Origin: Burkholderiales bacterium C2
Lineage (GTDB): Bacteria > Pseudomonadota > Gammaproteobacteria > Burkholderiales > Burkholderiaceae_C
Assembly (NCBI GenBank): GCA_005503085.1
Contig: SCOI01000007.1
Span: 186,001 to 250,000, forward strand
DNA: 64,000 nucleotides
Reading direction: 5' to 3'
The notes beneath the pieces are model-generated. The model saw only the letters and a program-made list of their open reading frames with translations, had not been told where the DNA came from and searched no databases. Numbering within the stretch: position 1 is the first letter of the stretch; every line of letters starts with the position of its first letter. This document shows positions 28,799 to 36,361 of the stretch, piece after piece. The translations under genes and the position numbers were made by a program.

Positions 28799-29720
28799 GA
28801 TCCTCGAGCTGCTGTCCGGCAGCGCCTTCTGGATCGCGGTGCTGCGCATCGCGACGCCGCTGATCCTCGGCACCCTGGGCGTGTTGCTGTGCGAGCGCGC
28901 CGGCGTCTTGAACCTGGGCATCGAGGGCATCATGGTGGCCGGCGCCTTTGCCGGCTGGCTGACGGTCTACCAGGGCGGCGGGTTGTGGCTGGGCGTGGGG
29001 GTCGCGGCCGGGGTCGGCGCGCTGCTGGGTCTGCTGCATGGCTGGCTGACCGTGAGCCTGTCGCTGTCGCAGCATGTCTCGGGGCTGGGCATCACGCTGC
29101 TGGCCACCAGCCTGGCCAGCTATGCCTACCGCGTCAGCTTCCCCAAGGTCGAGAACCCGCCGACGATCCAGCCCTTCGCCACGATGGACGCCTGGCTGCC
29201 GATCCCGGTGCTGAATGCGCAGACGCCGCTGACCCTGCTGGCTCTGCTGCTGGTGCCGGTCCTTGCCTACGGCCTGAACCGCACGCCGCTGGGCCTGGCG
29301 GTGCGCATGGTCGGCGAGAGCCCGGCCGCCGCCGAGGGCCAGGGCCTGTCGGTGGTGCGGCTGCGCATTGGCGCCATCATGGCCGGCTCGGCGCTGATGG
29401 GCGTGGCCGGCGCCTTCCTGACGCTGGCGGCCTTCAACGCTTTTTACTTCAATATGGTCAATGGCCGCGGCTGGGTCTGCGTGGCCCTGGTCGTGTTCGC
29501 CTCGTGGCGGCCCGGCAAGGCGCTGCTCGGCGCGCTGCTGTTCGCCTTCTTCGATGCGCTGCAGCTGCGCCTGCAGCAAAGCAGCGGCGGCGCCGTGCTG
29601 CCCTACCAGCTCTATCTGATGCTGCCCTATCTGCTGTCCATCGTCGCCCTGGTGCTGGTGGCCCGCAAGGCGGCCTATCCGCAGGCGCTGATGAAGCCCT
29701 ATCGCAAGGGCGAGCGCTGA
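28788..29720 (+). CDS. Nucleoside ABC importer permease 2
   Basis: 310 aa, eight or more membrane helices, the shorter partner permease (YufQ/NupC-like). CERAGVLNLGIEGIMVAGAF and NMVNGRGWVCVALVVFASW are characteristic. Last gene of the operon; no clear terminator follows, and the next 209 bp hold nothing recognisable. Confidence 0.92.
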   Translation: MGAEILELLSGSAFWIAVLRIATPLILGTLGVLLCERAGVLNLGIEGIMVAGAFAGWLTVYQGGGLWLGVGVAAGVGALLGLLHGWLTVSLSLSQHVSGLGITLLATSLASYAYRVSFPKVENPPTIQPFATMDAWLPIPVLNAQTPLTLLALLLVPVLAYGLNRTPLGLAVRMVGESPAAAEGQGLSVVRLRIGAIMAGSALMGVAGAFLTLAAFNAFYFNMVNGRGWVCVALVVFASWRPGKALLGALLFAFFDALQLRLQQSSGGAVLPYQLYLMLPYLLSIVALVLVARKAAYPQALMKPYRKGER

Positions 29721-29929
29721 GGCTGGCACCTGGCCATCGGCGACTGGCGGCCGATACGTTGTCTCGAGGACCTCGAGCAGCAGCTTGGCACGGGCGGCTG
29801 GGTTGCTGCTGCTGCAGGCAGCTCAGGGCCAGACCCTGCAAGCACCCATCAGTGCCAATGATTCCGCCCAAGCATCGGGCTCATTTCCTTTTGCACGGCC
29901 CGCCAAACGCGCTCACGTCCGGCGCGCAT

Positions 29930-30160
29930 CTATAGCTGCCCATCCCGGAATACCCGCCACTGCCGCACGTCCCTTGGGTTGGGCTCGAAGTGCAAAGACC
30001 AAGAGACACCCCCATAAGAGAAAGTCCAATCAAACGGCTGCCGGGGATCTCCGTCTCCAGGCTGAGCCTGACCGGGCGCAGCTACTTCCGCTGTGCGGCG
30101 CCGTCGCTGCTCGGCGCGCGCGTCACGCTCGGCTGGAGTTGCGGGTCCGTGCGGTCGCAT
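29930..30160 (-). CDS. Small hypothetical protein, 76 aa
   Basis: No family recognised. Basic N-terminal half (RDARAEQRRRRTAEV) and an aromatic C-terminal half (FDWTFSYGGVSWSLHFE, VRQWRVFRDGQL) whose Trp/Phe pattern looks like a folded beta domain rather than random frame. High GC like the chromosome. ATG 30160 falls inside the 62-bp repeated element, so its upstream region is the repeat; a TTG at 30190 is an alternative start. No strong ribosome binding site. Confidence 0.5.
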   Translation of the reverse strand: MRPHGPATPAERDARAEQRRRRTAEVAAPGQAQPGDGDPRQPFDWTFSYGGVSWSLHFEPNPRDVRQWRVFRDGQL

Positions 30161-30216
30161 GCTCAAATCTTTGGCAGGATTCGTTAACAATCCACCTACA
30201 AGAAGTTGGACTTCAT
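30155..30216 (+). repeat. 62-bp attI-like element, copy 1
   Basis: Matches the element at 61233-61294 at 48 of 62 positions with no gap. It ends with GTTGGAC (30205-30211), which fits the integron core GTTRRRY, preceded by CCTACAAGAA, reminiscent of the left arm before the core in class 1 attI. Further GTT-containing blocks (CTTTGGC, GTTAACA) lie upstream within it. The first codon of a lower-GC gene follows 13 bp after the core. No integrase gene is adjacent. Confidence 0.6.
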
Positions 30217-30224
30217 AGGCGAAT

Positions 30225-30830
30225 ATGCGTTTCTACGAGGTGACGTTGCGCATTGAGGGATTAGCGGGGGACGTCCATACGTTCCACGATCAACATCTGG
30301 CCGACGGCCGCTTTTCGTTCAACTCGGCCGTGCCGATGCCGCCAGAGCTCGAGTTTGATATGAACAATTTCGTGGAGGACGGCTACAACGCATTGTTCGG
30401 GGAGTGGCGCAAGCTCTCCCACTATTGGATGTTTAAGGAGGCAGCTGCGGTGCGGGGGTACTCCTTTCCTCTAGGGCGGCGTGAGCAGGTTGTCACGTGC
30501 ATTGAGGCGTTAGGTGAGCCAGGGGTAGAGCGGCTTCGGCTCGGCCGACTCTACAAAACAAACCTTGAACGGTTTGGGTACGGACATGCGCAAGAGTGGC
30601 GCAAAGCGCACTGGGGCACGGCGTTCGACATATTTGATGTTGTCATTGAACATCAGGCGGGCCTGATCATTCGGTTTGTCTCTCCGGGCGCCCCAGGTCG
30701 AAAGATCTTTGGGCTCTACTCGAAGATGCACTCCGAGCTTTCGCTTGCCATCTCATATCAGGAGCAAGGGAGTGCCGGGCCCAGAAAGGTCCTTACTTTC
30801 AAAGCAGGCCAGGCGGTGTCCCTGCAATGA
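30225..30830 (+). CDS. DUF1281/Api92-like (YubB ferredoxin-like) protein
   Basis: 201 aa. The N-terminal pattern HTFHDQHLADGRFSFNSAVP followed by MPPEL, and the later AQEWRKAHWGTAFDIFD, resemble Api92/YubB family proteins (PMPxEL and WGTxWD motifs), which are small proteins of unknown function carried mostly by plasmids, phages and other mobile DNA. Base composition is clearly lower in GC than neighbours, with relaxed third positions, which suggests horizontal origin. Just after the stop a GCCCAAC (30832-30838) matches the left core of an attC site, but no complete right half is seen before the next gene starts at 30862. Family call is from pattern only. Confidence 0.6.
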   Translation: MRFYEVTLRIEGLAGDVHTFHDQHLADGRFSFNSAVPMPPELEFDMNNFVEDGYNALFGEWRKLSHYWMFKEAAAVRGYSFPLGRREQVVTCIEALGEPGVERLRLGRLYKTNLERFGYGHAQEWRKAHWGTAFDIFDVVIEHQAGLIIRFVSPGAPGRKIFGLYSKMHSELSLAISYQEQGSAGPRKVLTFKAGQAVSLQ

Positions 30831-30861
30831 AGCCCAACCATCAGTTTCAGCCGTGGCCTGC

Positions 30862-31248
30862 ATGAAGTTACTTCTCGCGCTTGGCATCGCCCTTCAGATT
30901 TCCTCTGCGTACGCACAGGGTGTACAGCCCATGCCGTGCGTAGACTCGGCGAATACCATTGAGAAGAACATTTGCTTAGGTCGAGAGGTCGAGGCATTGG
31001 ACAAGGGAATTTCCGCTCAGGTCAGTCGCATCGCCGCAGTTTTGCGAAAGCGGGACGCTGATGAGCCAGTTGTTCGGCTAGCACCAGCCTTTGCATCGTC
31101 GCAAGCCAAGTGGCAGCAGTTTCGCGATGCCGAATGCAGCTTCAGGAGCCTTTCAGTCGGTAGTGGCACGGGCGCGCCAGCGGAATATGCATTCTGCAAA
31201 ATAGAGTGTGGCCGCCTGAGGTTGGGCTACCTCCAAGGGGTGCATTGA
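30862..31248 (+). CDS. LprI/DUF1311-like secreted protein
   Basis: 128 aa. A signal peptide (KLLLALGIALQISSAYAQ) precedes a small Cys-containing domain: CVDSANTIEKNICLGREVEA, then SSQAKWQQFRDAECSF and YAFCKIECGRL. This spacing matches the DUF1311/LprI N-terminal family, some of which inhibit lysozyme at the cell surface. Four mature Cys could form two disulfides. Lower GC than flanking chromosomal genes, as for the gene before it (31-bp gap). Role here is inferred. Confidence 0.7.
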   Translation: MKLLLALGIALQISSAYAQGVQPMPCVDSANTIEKNICLGREVEALDKGISAQVSRIAAVLRKRDADEPVVRLAPAFASSQAKWQQFRDAECSFRSLSVGSGTGAPAEYAFCKIECGRLRLGYLQGVH

Positions 31249-31442
31249 AAAAAGTATCTGCACGCTGTTGCCGCTGCCGGCCGGACCAGTTACCCGAGCC
31301 GACTCGCGTCGGTGAGCCGCCGCTCGCGGCTCGTCGGCATGCTGTGAGCATTGCCTGACACGAACAGCCGCCCTTGTCCGACTCCCACCCCACGGTGTTC
31401 CCGGCACGATGCAAGAGGAAAAAATGCCAACCGGAGTCCGCC

Positions 31443-31622
31443 ATGTCCTTCATCCACCCGACCTCGCCCCCCGAGACCCTGCACGCGCACCGCCCGCCGA
31501 TCAAGGCGCCTGGTGATGATGAGGAACCGCAGCCCATGCCCGTCGACCCCGATGAGGGGCCGATAGACCCGGCGCCGGAGGATGACCAGACACCGGGGCG
31601 CGGCGTCGATCGCGGGCCCTGA
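31443..31622 (+). CDS. Small Pro/Asp-rich hypothetical protein, 59 aa
   Basis: Acidic, proline-rich and probably disordered (PGDDEEPQPMPVDPDEGPID). CGGAG stands 7 bp before ATG 31443, which supports translation; GC is back to chromosomal level. Ends 11 bp before the YihY gene, so likely co-transcribed. No family or function recognised. The 194 bp before it show nothing except a hairpin around 31314-31332 without a T-run. Confidence 0.5.
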   Translation: MSFIHPTSPPETLHAHRPPIKAPGDDEEPQPMPVDPDEGPIDPAPEDDQTPGRGVDRGP

Positions 31623-31633
31623 GCGCAGCCGCG

Positions 31634-32551
31634 ATGGCGATGAATCGACCGCGTGCCCTCGTGGACCCGCGCGCCGCCCAGTTGCTGCGCCATCCCGGCG
31701 CCTTCCTGCTCGGTGCGCTGAAGGCCTTTCGCGCCAACCAGGGCCTGCTGCTGGCCGGCGCGGTGGCCTACTACGCGCTGCTGTCCATCGTGCCGCTGCT
31801 GATACTGGCGGTGATCGCGCTCTCGCATGTGGTCGACCAGGCGGCGCTGCTGCAGACCCTGGGCCGCTATCTGGAATGGCTGCTGCCGGGGCACTCGCGC
31901 GCCATCGTGACCGAGCTGGCGCAGTTCCTGGCCTTCCGTTCGGTGGTGGGCTGGGTGCTGCTGGTGACGATGCTGTTCTTCAGCTCGCTGGCCTTCACGG
32001 TGCTGGAGAACGCGATGTCGGTGATCTTCCACCACCGCGTGCTGATACGGCGGCGCCACTTCTTGGTCTCGGCACTGATCCCCTATGGCTACATCCTGTG
32101 CCTGGGCTTCGGCCTGCTGGTCGTCACGTTGGTGGCCGGCGCGCTGCAGGCCATGGGCCAGAGCGAGGTTCAATTCCTGTGGCGCAGCTGGTCGCTGGTC
32201 GGGGTGTCCGGCCTGCTGTTCTATCTGCTGGGTTTTGCCGGCGAGGTCTTTGTGCTGACCTCGATCTATCTGGTGATGCCGGTGGGGCGCCCCTCGCTGC
32301 GGCTGGCACTGTTCGGCGCGATCGCTGCGGCCCTGCTGTGGGAGCTGTCGCGCCATGCCCTGGTCTGGTACTTCGGCACCTTGTCGCAGATCAGCACGGT
32401 GTACGGCTCCTTGACCACCTCGATCGCGGTGCTGCTGAGCCTGGAGCTGGGGGCGACCCTGATGCTGTTCGGCGCGCAGCTGATCTCCGAGTACGAGCGC
32501 CTGGAGGTCGGCGACCCGCCGCCCCAGGCCTTCAGCACCGCGCCCGGCTAG
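31634..32551 (+). CDS. YihY/UPF0761 family inner-membrane protein
   Basis: 305 aa with six membrane helices. AYYALLSIVPLLILAVIAL, SVIFHHRVLIRRRHF and the late YGSLTTSIAVLLSLELGATL fit the YihY family (once misnamed ribonuclease BN or BrkB). Function is not established. Start ATG 31634, with a second in-frame ATG at 31640. Converges with the cupin gene and overlaps it by 4 bp. Confidence 0.88.
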   Translation: MAMNRPRALVDPRAAQLLRHPGAFLLGALKAFRANQGLLLAGAVAYYALLSIVPLLILAVIALSHVVDQAALLQTLGRYLEWLLPGHSRAIVTELAQFLAFRSVVGWVLLVTMLFFSSLAFTVLENAMSVIFHHRVLIRRRHFLVSALIPYGYILCLGFGLLVVTLVAGALQAMGQSEVQFLWRSWSLVGVSGLLFYLLGFAGEVFVLTSIYLVMPVGRPSLRLALFGAIAAALLWELSRHALVWYFGTLSQISTVYGSLTTSIAVLLSLELGATLMLFGAQLISEYERLEVGDPPPQAFSTAPG

Positions 32552-32829
32552 GCGGCGCGCCGCGCCACCCAGTAGACCGCGCCCGCAGCACCGTAGCGCT
32601 CGGCATGCCGCTCGCCGGCCGCCAGCTCGAAGCCATCGCCGACCCGCAGATGCCGGGTCTGGCCTGCCACCGTCAGCCACATCTCGCCCGCGGCCATGAC
32701 GGCCTTGGCGACAAAGGGATGGCTGTGCTCGTCGACCACGGTCAAGGGCGCCCAGCGCCGCTCCAGCACCTCGTCGAATCCGGCGGCCAGGGCCTGCTGC
32801 CGGTAGTGCTCGAAACTCGTGATGTCCAT
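32548..32829 (-). CDS. Small cupin protein
   Basis: 93 aa. One cupin fold: EHSHPFVAKAVMAAGEMWLT forms the first metal-site motif (HxH and E) and GDGFELAAGERHAERYG the second. Small cupins may bind a metal and act as enzymes or sensors; no substrate can be given. ATG 32829 has a good AGGAG. Divergent from the deaminase gene, 60 bp apart. Confidence 0.8.
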   Translation of the reverse strand: MDITSFEHYRQQALAAGFDEVLERRWAPLTVVDEHSHPFVAKAVMAAGEMWLTVAGQTRHLRVGDGFELAAGERHAERYGAAGAVYWVARRAA

Positions 32830-32889
32830 GGCCGTTCTCCTGGCGGTCTGCCGCCTGCTGGCGGCCCCTCCAATGGTAGGCTCGCGGCC

Positions 32890-34170
32890 ATGCTGATACG
32901 CAATATCTGCCTCCCCGATGGCCGCCGCGGCCAGGACCTGCTGGTGCGTGACGGCCGCATCGCCGCCATCGCGCCGGCCCTGCCAGCGCCGGAGGGCGTC
33001 GAGATCATCGATGGCCAGGGCCAGCTGCTGAGCCCGCCTTTTGTCGATGCCCATTTCCATATGGACGCCACGCTCAGCTACGGCCTGCCCCGGGTCAACC
33101 AGAGCGGCACGCTGCTGGAAGGCATCGCGCTCTGGGGCGAGCTCAAGCCGCTGCTGACGCAGGAGGCCCTGGTCGAGCGGGCGCTGGCCTATTGCGACTG
33201 GGCTGTGGCCAAGGGCCTTCTGGCGATACGCTCGCATGTCGATGTCTGCGACCCGCGCCTGCTGGCCGTCGAGGCCCTCTTGCATGTGCGCGAGCGGGTG
33301 AAGCCCTATCTGGATCTGCAGCTGGTGGCCTTCCCGCAGGACGGCGTGCTGCGCGCGCCAGGGGCGCTGGCGAACCTGAAGCGGGCGCTGGACATGGGCT
33401 TCGACGTGGTCGGCGGCATCCCGCATTTCGAACGAACCATGGCCGATGGTGCCGCCAGCGTGAAGCTGCTGTGCGAGCTGGCCGCCGAGCGCGGCCTGCG
33501 GGTGGACATGCATTGCGACGAGAGCGACGACCCGCTGTCGCGCCATGTCGAGACCCTGGCCTTCGAGACCCAGCGCCTGGGCCTGCAGGGCCGGGTCACC
33601 GGCTCGCACCTGACGTCCATGCATTCGATGGACAACTACTACGTCTCCAAGCTGATCCCGCTGATGGCCGAGGCCGGCCTGCATGCGGTGGCCAATCCGC
33701 TGATCAACATCACCCTGCAAGGCCGCCACGACACGTATCCGAAGCGCCGCGGCATGACCCGGGTGCCCGAGCTGATGGCGGCCGGCATCAATGTCGGCTT
33801 CGGTCACGACTGCGTGATGGACCCCTGGTACGGCCTGGGCAGCGGCGACATGCTGGAGGTCGCCAGCATGGGCCTGCATGTGGCGCAGATGACCTCGCAG
33901 GCCGGCATGCGCGCCTGTTTCGATGCGGTGACGGTCAACAACGCCCGCATCCTGGGCCTGGACGATTACGGCCTCGAGGTCGGCCGCAGCGCCGACTTCG
34001 TGCTGCTGCAGGCCGGCGATGCGGTCGAGGCGCTGCGGCTGCGCGCCCAGCGCCTGCTGGTGGTGCGGCGCGGCCAGGTGTTGAGCCGCTGCGCCCCGGC
34101 GCAGGCCCTGCTGAGCCTGCCGGGCCGGCCCGCAGCGGTGGACTGGCTGCTGCCGCGTCCCCTGAACTAG
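32890..34170 (+). CDS. Cytosine-deaminase-like amidohydrolase (CodA family)
   Basis: 426 aa. Metal-dependent (beta/alpha)8 hydrolase. Close in pattern to CodA: DAHFHMDATLS (metal His pair), NQSGTLLEGIALW, MHCDESDDPLSRH (catalytic Glu) and GHDCVMDPWYGLGS. The Asp that follows the metal-binding Asp in E. coli CodA (HDD) is Cys here (C308), a position known to tune substrate choice between cytosine and 5-substituted analogues. The enzyme therefore probably deaminates a cytosine derivative or isocytosine, but not necessarily cytosine. ATG 32890; single gene. Confidence 0.85.
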   Translation: MLIRNICLPDGRRGQDLLVRDGRIAAIAPALPAPEGVEIIDGQGQLLSPPFVDAHFHMDATLSYGLPRVNQSGTLLEGIALWGELKPLLTQEALVERALAYCDWAVAKGLLAIRSHVDVCDPRLLAVEALLHVRERVKPYLDLQLVAFPQDGVLRAPGALANLKRALDMGFDVVGGIPHFERTMADGAASVKLLCELAAERGLRVDMHCDESDDPLSRHVETLAFETQRLGLQGRVTGSHLTSMHSMDNYYVSKLIPLMAEAGLHAVANPLINITLQGRHDTYPKRRGMTRVPELMAAGINVGFGHDCVMDPWYGLGSGDMLEVASMGLHVAQMTSQAGMRACFDAVTVNNARILGLDDYGLEVGRSADFVLLQAGDAVEALRLRAQRLLVVRRGQVLSRCAPAQALLSLPGRPAAVDWLLPRPLN

Positions 34171-34248
34171 GGCTATCAGGTCGCCGCGGGAGGAGTACAA
34201 CGCGCTGTTGCCGTCGTTGTTCAGCCCATGTCTCCTGGAGGTCCCGTA

Positions 34249-34872
34249 ATGCGAACCCCGTCCGTTCTTCTGGCCGTTGCGGCCCTGATTCTGCCGCTGG
34301 CCGCCCAGTCGGCCGTCTATCAGTTCAATGCCTCGCTCAACAGTGCCAACGAGGTCGGCACCCCGTCGGCCGCGACGGCCACCGGCGTCGCCACCCTGTT
34401 CTATGACGATCAGGGCACGGCGTCACTGCTGGATGACAGCTATGACTTTTCGATGGCGGTGTTCGGGCTTAGCGGCGGCGCGATAGCTGGCACCGCCGCC
34501 AGCGCCTTCCATATCCACGGCGCTGCTTCGACCACCGAGAACGGCCCGGTCCGCGTCAGCCTTGATGCTGCACCCTTTGTGTTCTTGAATTCGGGCAGTA
34601 CGCTGCTGGTCGGCGGCAATGGTGTCGCGGCGCCGTCGATCGGGGCGACTGCGCCGTCCGGGGTGAATGCAGGCTATCCGGCGATGTCCTTCTTCGACAT
34701 GCTTTCGGGCGGCCTGGCTTATGTGAATGTGCATACTGCGGCCAACCCGGCCGGTGCGGTGCGTGGCCAACTGCTGCAGGTGGCGGTGGTGCCCGAACCG
34801 TCGACTTACGCGATGCTGTTGGGCGGTCTGGGCTTGATAGGCTTTGTCGCCGCCCGTCGCCGCAGGCACTGA
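34249..34872 (+). CDS. CHRD-domain protein with PEP-CTERM sorting signal
   Basis: 207 aa. Signal peptide (LLAVAALILPLAAQSA), then a CHRD-like domain (YQFNASLNSANEVGTPS, AFHIHGAASTTENGPV, AYVNVHTAANPAGAVRGQL), then the C-terminal VPEPSTYAMLLGGLGLIGF plus RRRRH, the PEP-CTERM signal recognised by exosortase and linked to exopolysaccharide-producing bacteria. The protein is thus processed at the outer face of the cell. GGAGG precedes ATG 34249; the in-frame ATG at 34228 is less likely. Exosortase is not in the window. Confidence 0.92.
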   Translation: MRTPSVLLAVAALILPLAAQSAVYQFNASLNSANEVGTPSAATATGVATLFYDDQGTASLLDDSYDFSMAVFGLSGGAIAGTAASAFHIHGAASTTENGPVRVSLDAAPFVFLNSGSTLLVGGNGVAAPSIGATAPSGVNAGYPAMSFFDMLSGGLAYVNVHTAANPAGAVRGQLLQVAVVPEPSTYAMLLGGLGLIGFVAARRRRH

Positions 34873-34896
34873 ATTAGGCGATCCGCGTCGACCGAC

Positions 34897-34921
34897 AAGC
34901 CCGCGACTGCGGGCTTTTTTT
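34897..34921 (+). terminator. Rho-independent terminator after the PEP-CTERM gene
   Basis: AAGCCCGC / GCGGGCTT stem (8 bp) with loop GACT and a run of seven T. The rest of the spacer up to the esterase start at 35179 holds no gene or clear motif apart from the AAGGAG binding site of that gene. Confidence 0.9.
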
Positions 34922-35178
34922 ATGGCGCTCTCGCCGTAAACACGCACGCCCCGTTGCGTTCGAGAGACAGAACCTGTGCTTCTTTGTTCTTGAATAGAGC
35001 TCTGCCTCTAGGCTTCCCACGAAGTTCGGGGTTGGGGCGCCGAAACCCTAGGTCTTGAGGCCCTGGCTCTTCGCTACAGTCGGCAGCCAATTCATGCGGC
35101 ATGCATGCCACCTGCCTCGGGCCGGGCCGCTCGATGCAGGGCTGGCTGCGCGCAGGCCTATCAAAAAAGGAGACTTTC

Positions 35179-36336
35179 ATGAATATCCGTTTGGCGCTTG
35201 GCGCCGTCAGCCTGGCCGTGCTGGCCGCCTGCGGTGGTGGCGAGAGCTCGCCGCCCGCCCCCAGCAGCAACGAGACCACCCGCATCGTCGCCTTCGGCGA
35301 CAGCTTGACCGATGGCGGCACCTATACCAAGTTCGCCCAGGCTGCCGTGGCCCAGGCCACCGGCGGCGCCATCACGGCGGCCCCGGTCGGCAAGTTCACC
35401 AACAGCGCCGGCGCCTTGTGGGTCGAGGTGCTGGCCGGCAAGCTGGGCACGACCATCGTCAACGAGCGCTTCGAGTACGGCACGAGCTTCCCGGTGCCGG
35501 CCCAGATCAGCAGCGCCGCCAACGCCACCAACTACGCCCAAGGCGGCTCGCGTGTGGCCAAGCAGCCCGGCATCGGCTGCAGCCCGAACGCCGCCGGCGC
35601 CTGCACCGGTGCCACCACCGTGCCGGTGGTCCAGCAGGTCGACCGCGCGCTGGCCAAGGGCAGCTTCACGGCCACCGACCTGGTGGTCTTCTGGGGCGGC
35701 AACAACGATGTCTTCCACAACCTGGCGCTGGCCGGTCCCGAGATCACCGCAGCGGTGACCGCCGCGACGCTGGCCGGTCAGTCGGCCGCCCAGATCGCCG
35801 CGCTGCAGCAGGCGATCGCCGGCAAGTATGTGATCGAGATGGAGCAGGCCGCGCTGGCCCTGCTGGAGCAGACCAAGCGCGCCCGGGCGGCCGGCGCGCA
35901 GCGCATCGTCGTCCTGACCCTGCCGGACTCGGCCAAGTCGCCGATGGGCCAGAGCGCCCAGGTCGGCGCCTCGGGCCGCACCTTGATGTCGACCTTTGTG
36001 AAGGCCTTCAACGACCAGCTGAAGAAGGAGCTGGCGCTGATGGACACCGGCGTGATGCTGTTCGATGCGGCCGCGCTGTCGGCCCAGTACTACGACAACC
36101 CGGCCGCCAACGGTTTCACCAATATCGCGGTGCCGGTCTGCGACCCGGCCAAGACCAACAACACCTCGCTGGTCTGCTTCGAGATCCCGGGCGTGTTCAG
36201 CACCTACTTCCCGGCGGCGGTGGCGCCGGCCGCGACCTCGCTGTTCGCCGACGGCGTGCACCCGACGGTGACCTCGCATGCCAAGTTCGGCAATGCCGTG
36301 TACGAGGCGCTGAAGACCAAGGGCTGGGTGCGCTGA
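35179..36336 (+). CDS. SGNH/GDSL esterase, putative lipoprotein
   Basis: 385 aa. N-terminal lipobox LAAC within a signal peptide (Cys16) followed by a Gly/Ser/Pro linker, so exported and probably lipid anchored. SGNH blocks are visible: VAFGDSLTDGGTY (nucleophile Ser), NYAQGGSRV (Gly), FWGGNNDVF (Asn), and ADGVHPTVTSHAKFGN (catalytic Asp/His). Such enzymes hydrolyse lipids or acyl esters. AAAGGAGA precedes ATG 35179. The porin gene follows 25 bp later and may be co-transcribed. Confidence 0.9.
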   Translation: MNIRLALGAVSLAVLAACGGGESSPPAPSSNETTRIVAFGDSLTDGGTYTKFAQAAVAQATGGAITAAPVGKFTNSAGALWVEVLAGKLGTTIVNERFEYGTSFPVPAQISSAANATNYAQGGSRVAKQPGIGCSPNAAGACTGATTVPVVQQVDRALAKGSFTATDLVVFWGGNNDVFHNLALAGPEITAAVTAATLAGQSAAQIAALQQAIAGKYVIEMEQAALALLEQTKRARAAGAQRIVVLTLPDSAKSPMGQSAQVGASGRTLMSTFVKAFNDQLKKELALMDTGVMLFDAAALSAQYYDNPAANGFTNIAVPVCDPAKTNNTSLVCFEIPGVFSTYFPAAVAPAATSLFADGVHPTVTSHAKFGNAVYEALKTKGWVR

Positions 36337-36361
36337 GACCGCACCGACAAGGAGAACCCCA

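Noticed and set aside
31314-31332. Hairpin GAGCCGC/GCGGCTC as terminator after the LprI-like gene
   Set aside because: No T-run on either strand; may be chance in GC-rich DNA.
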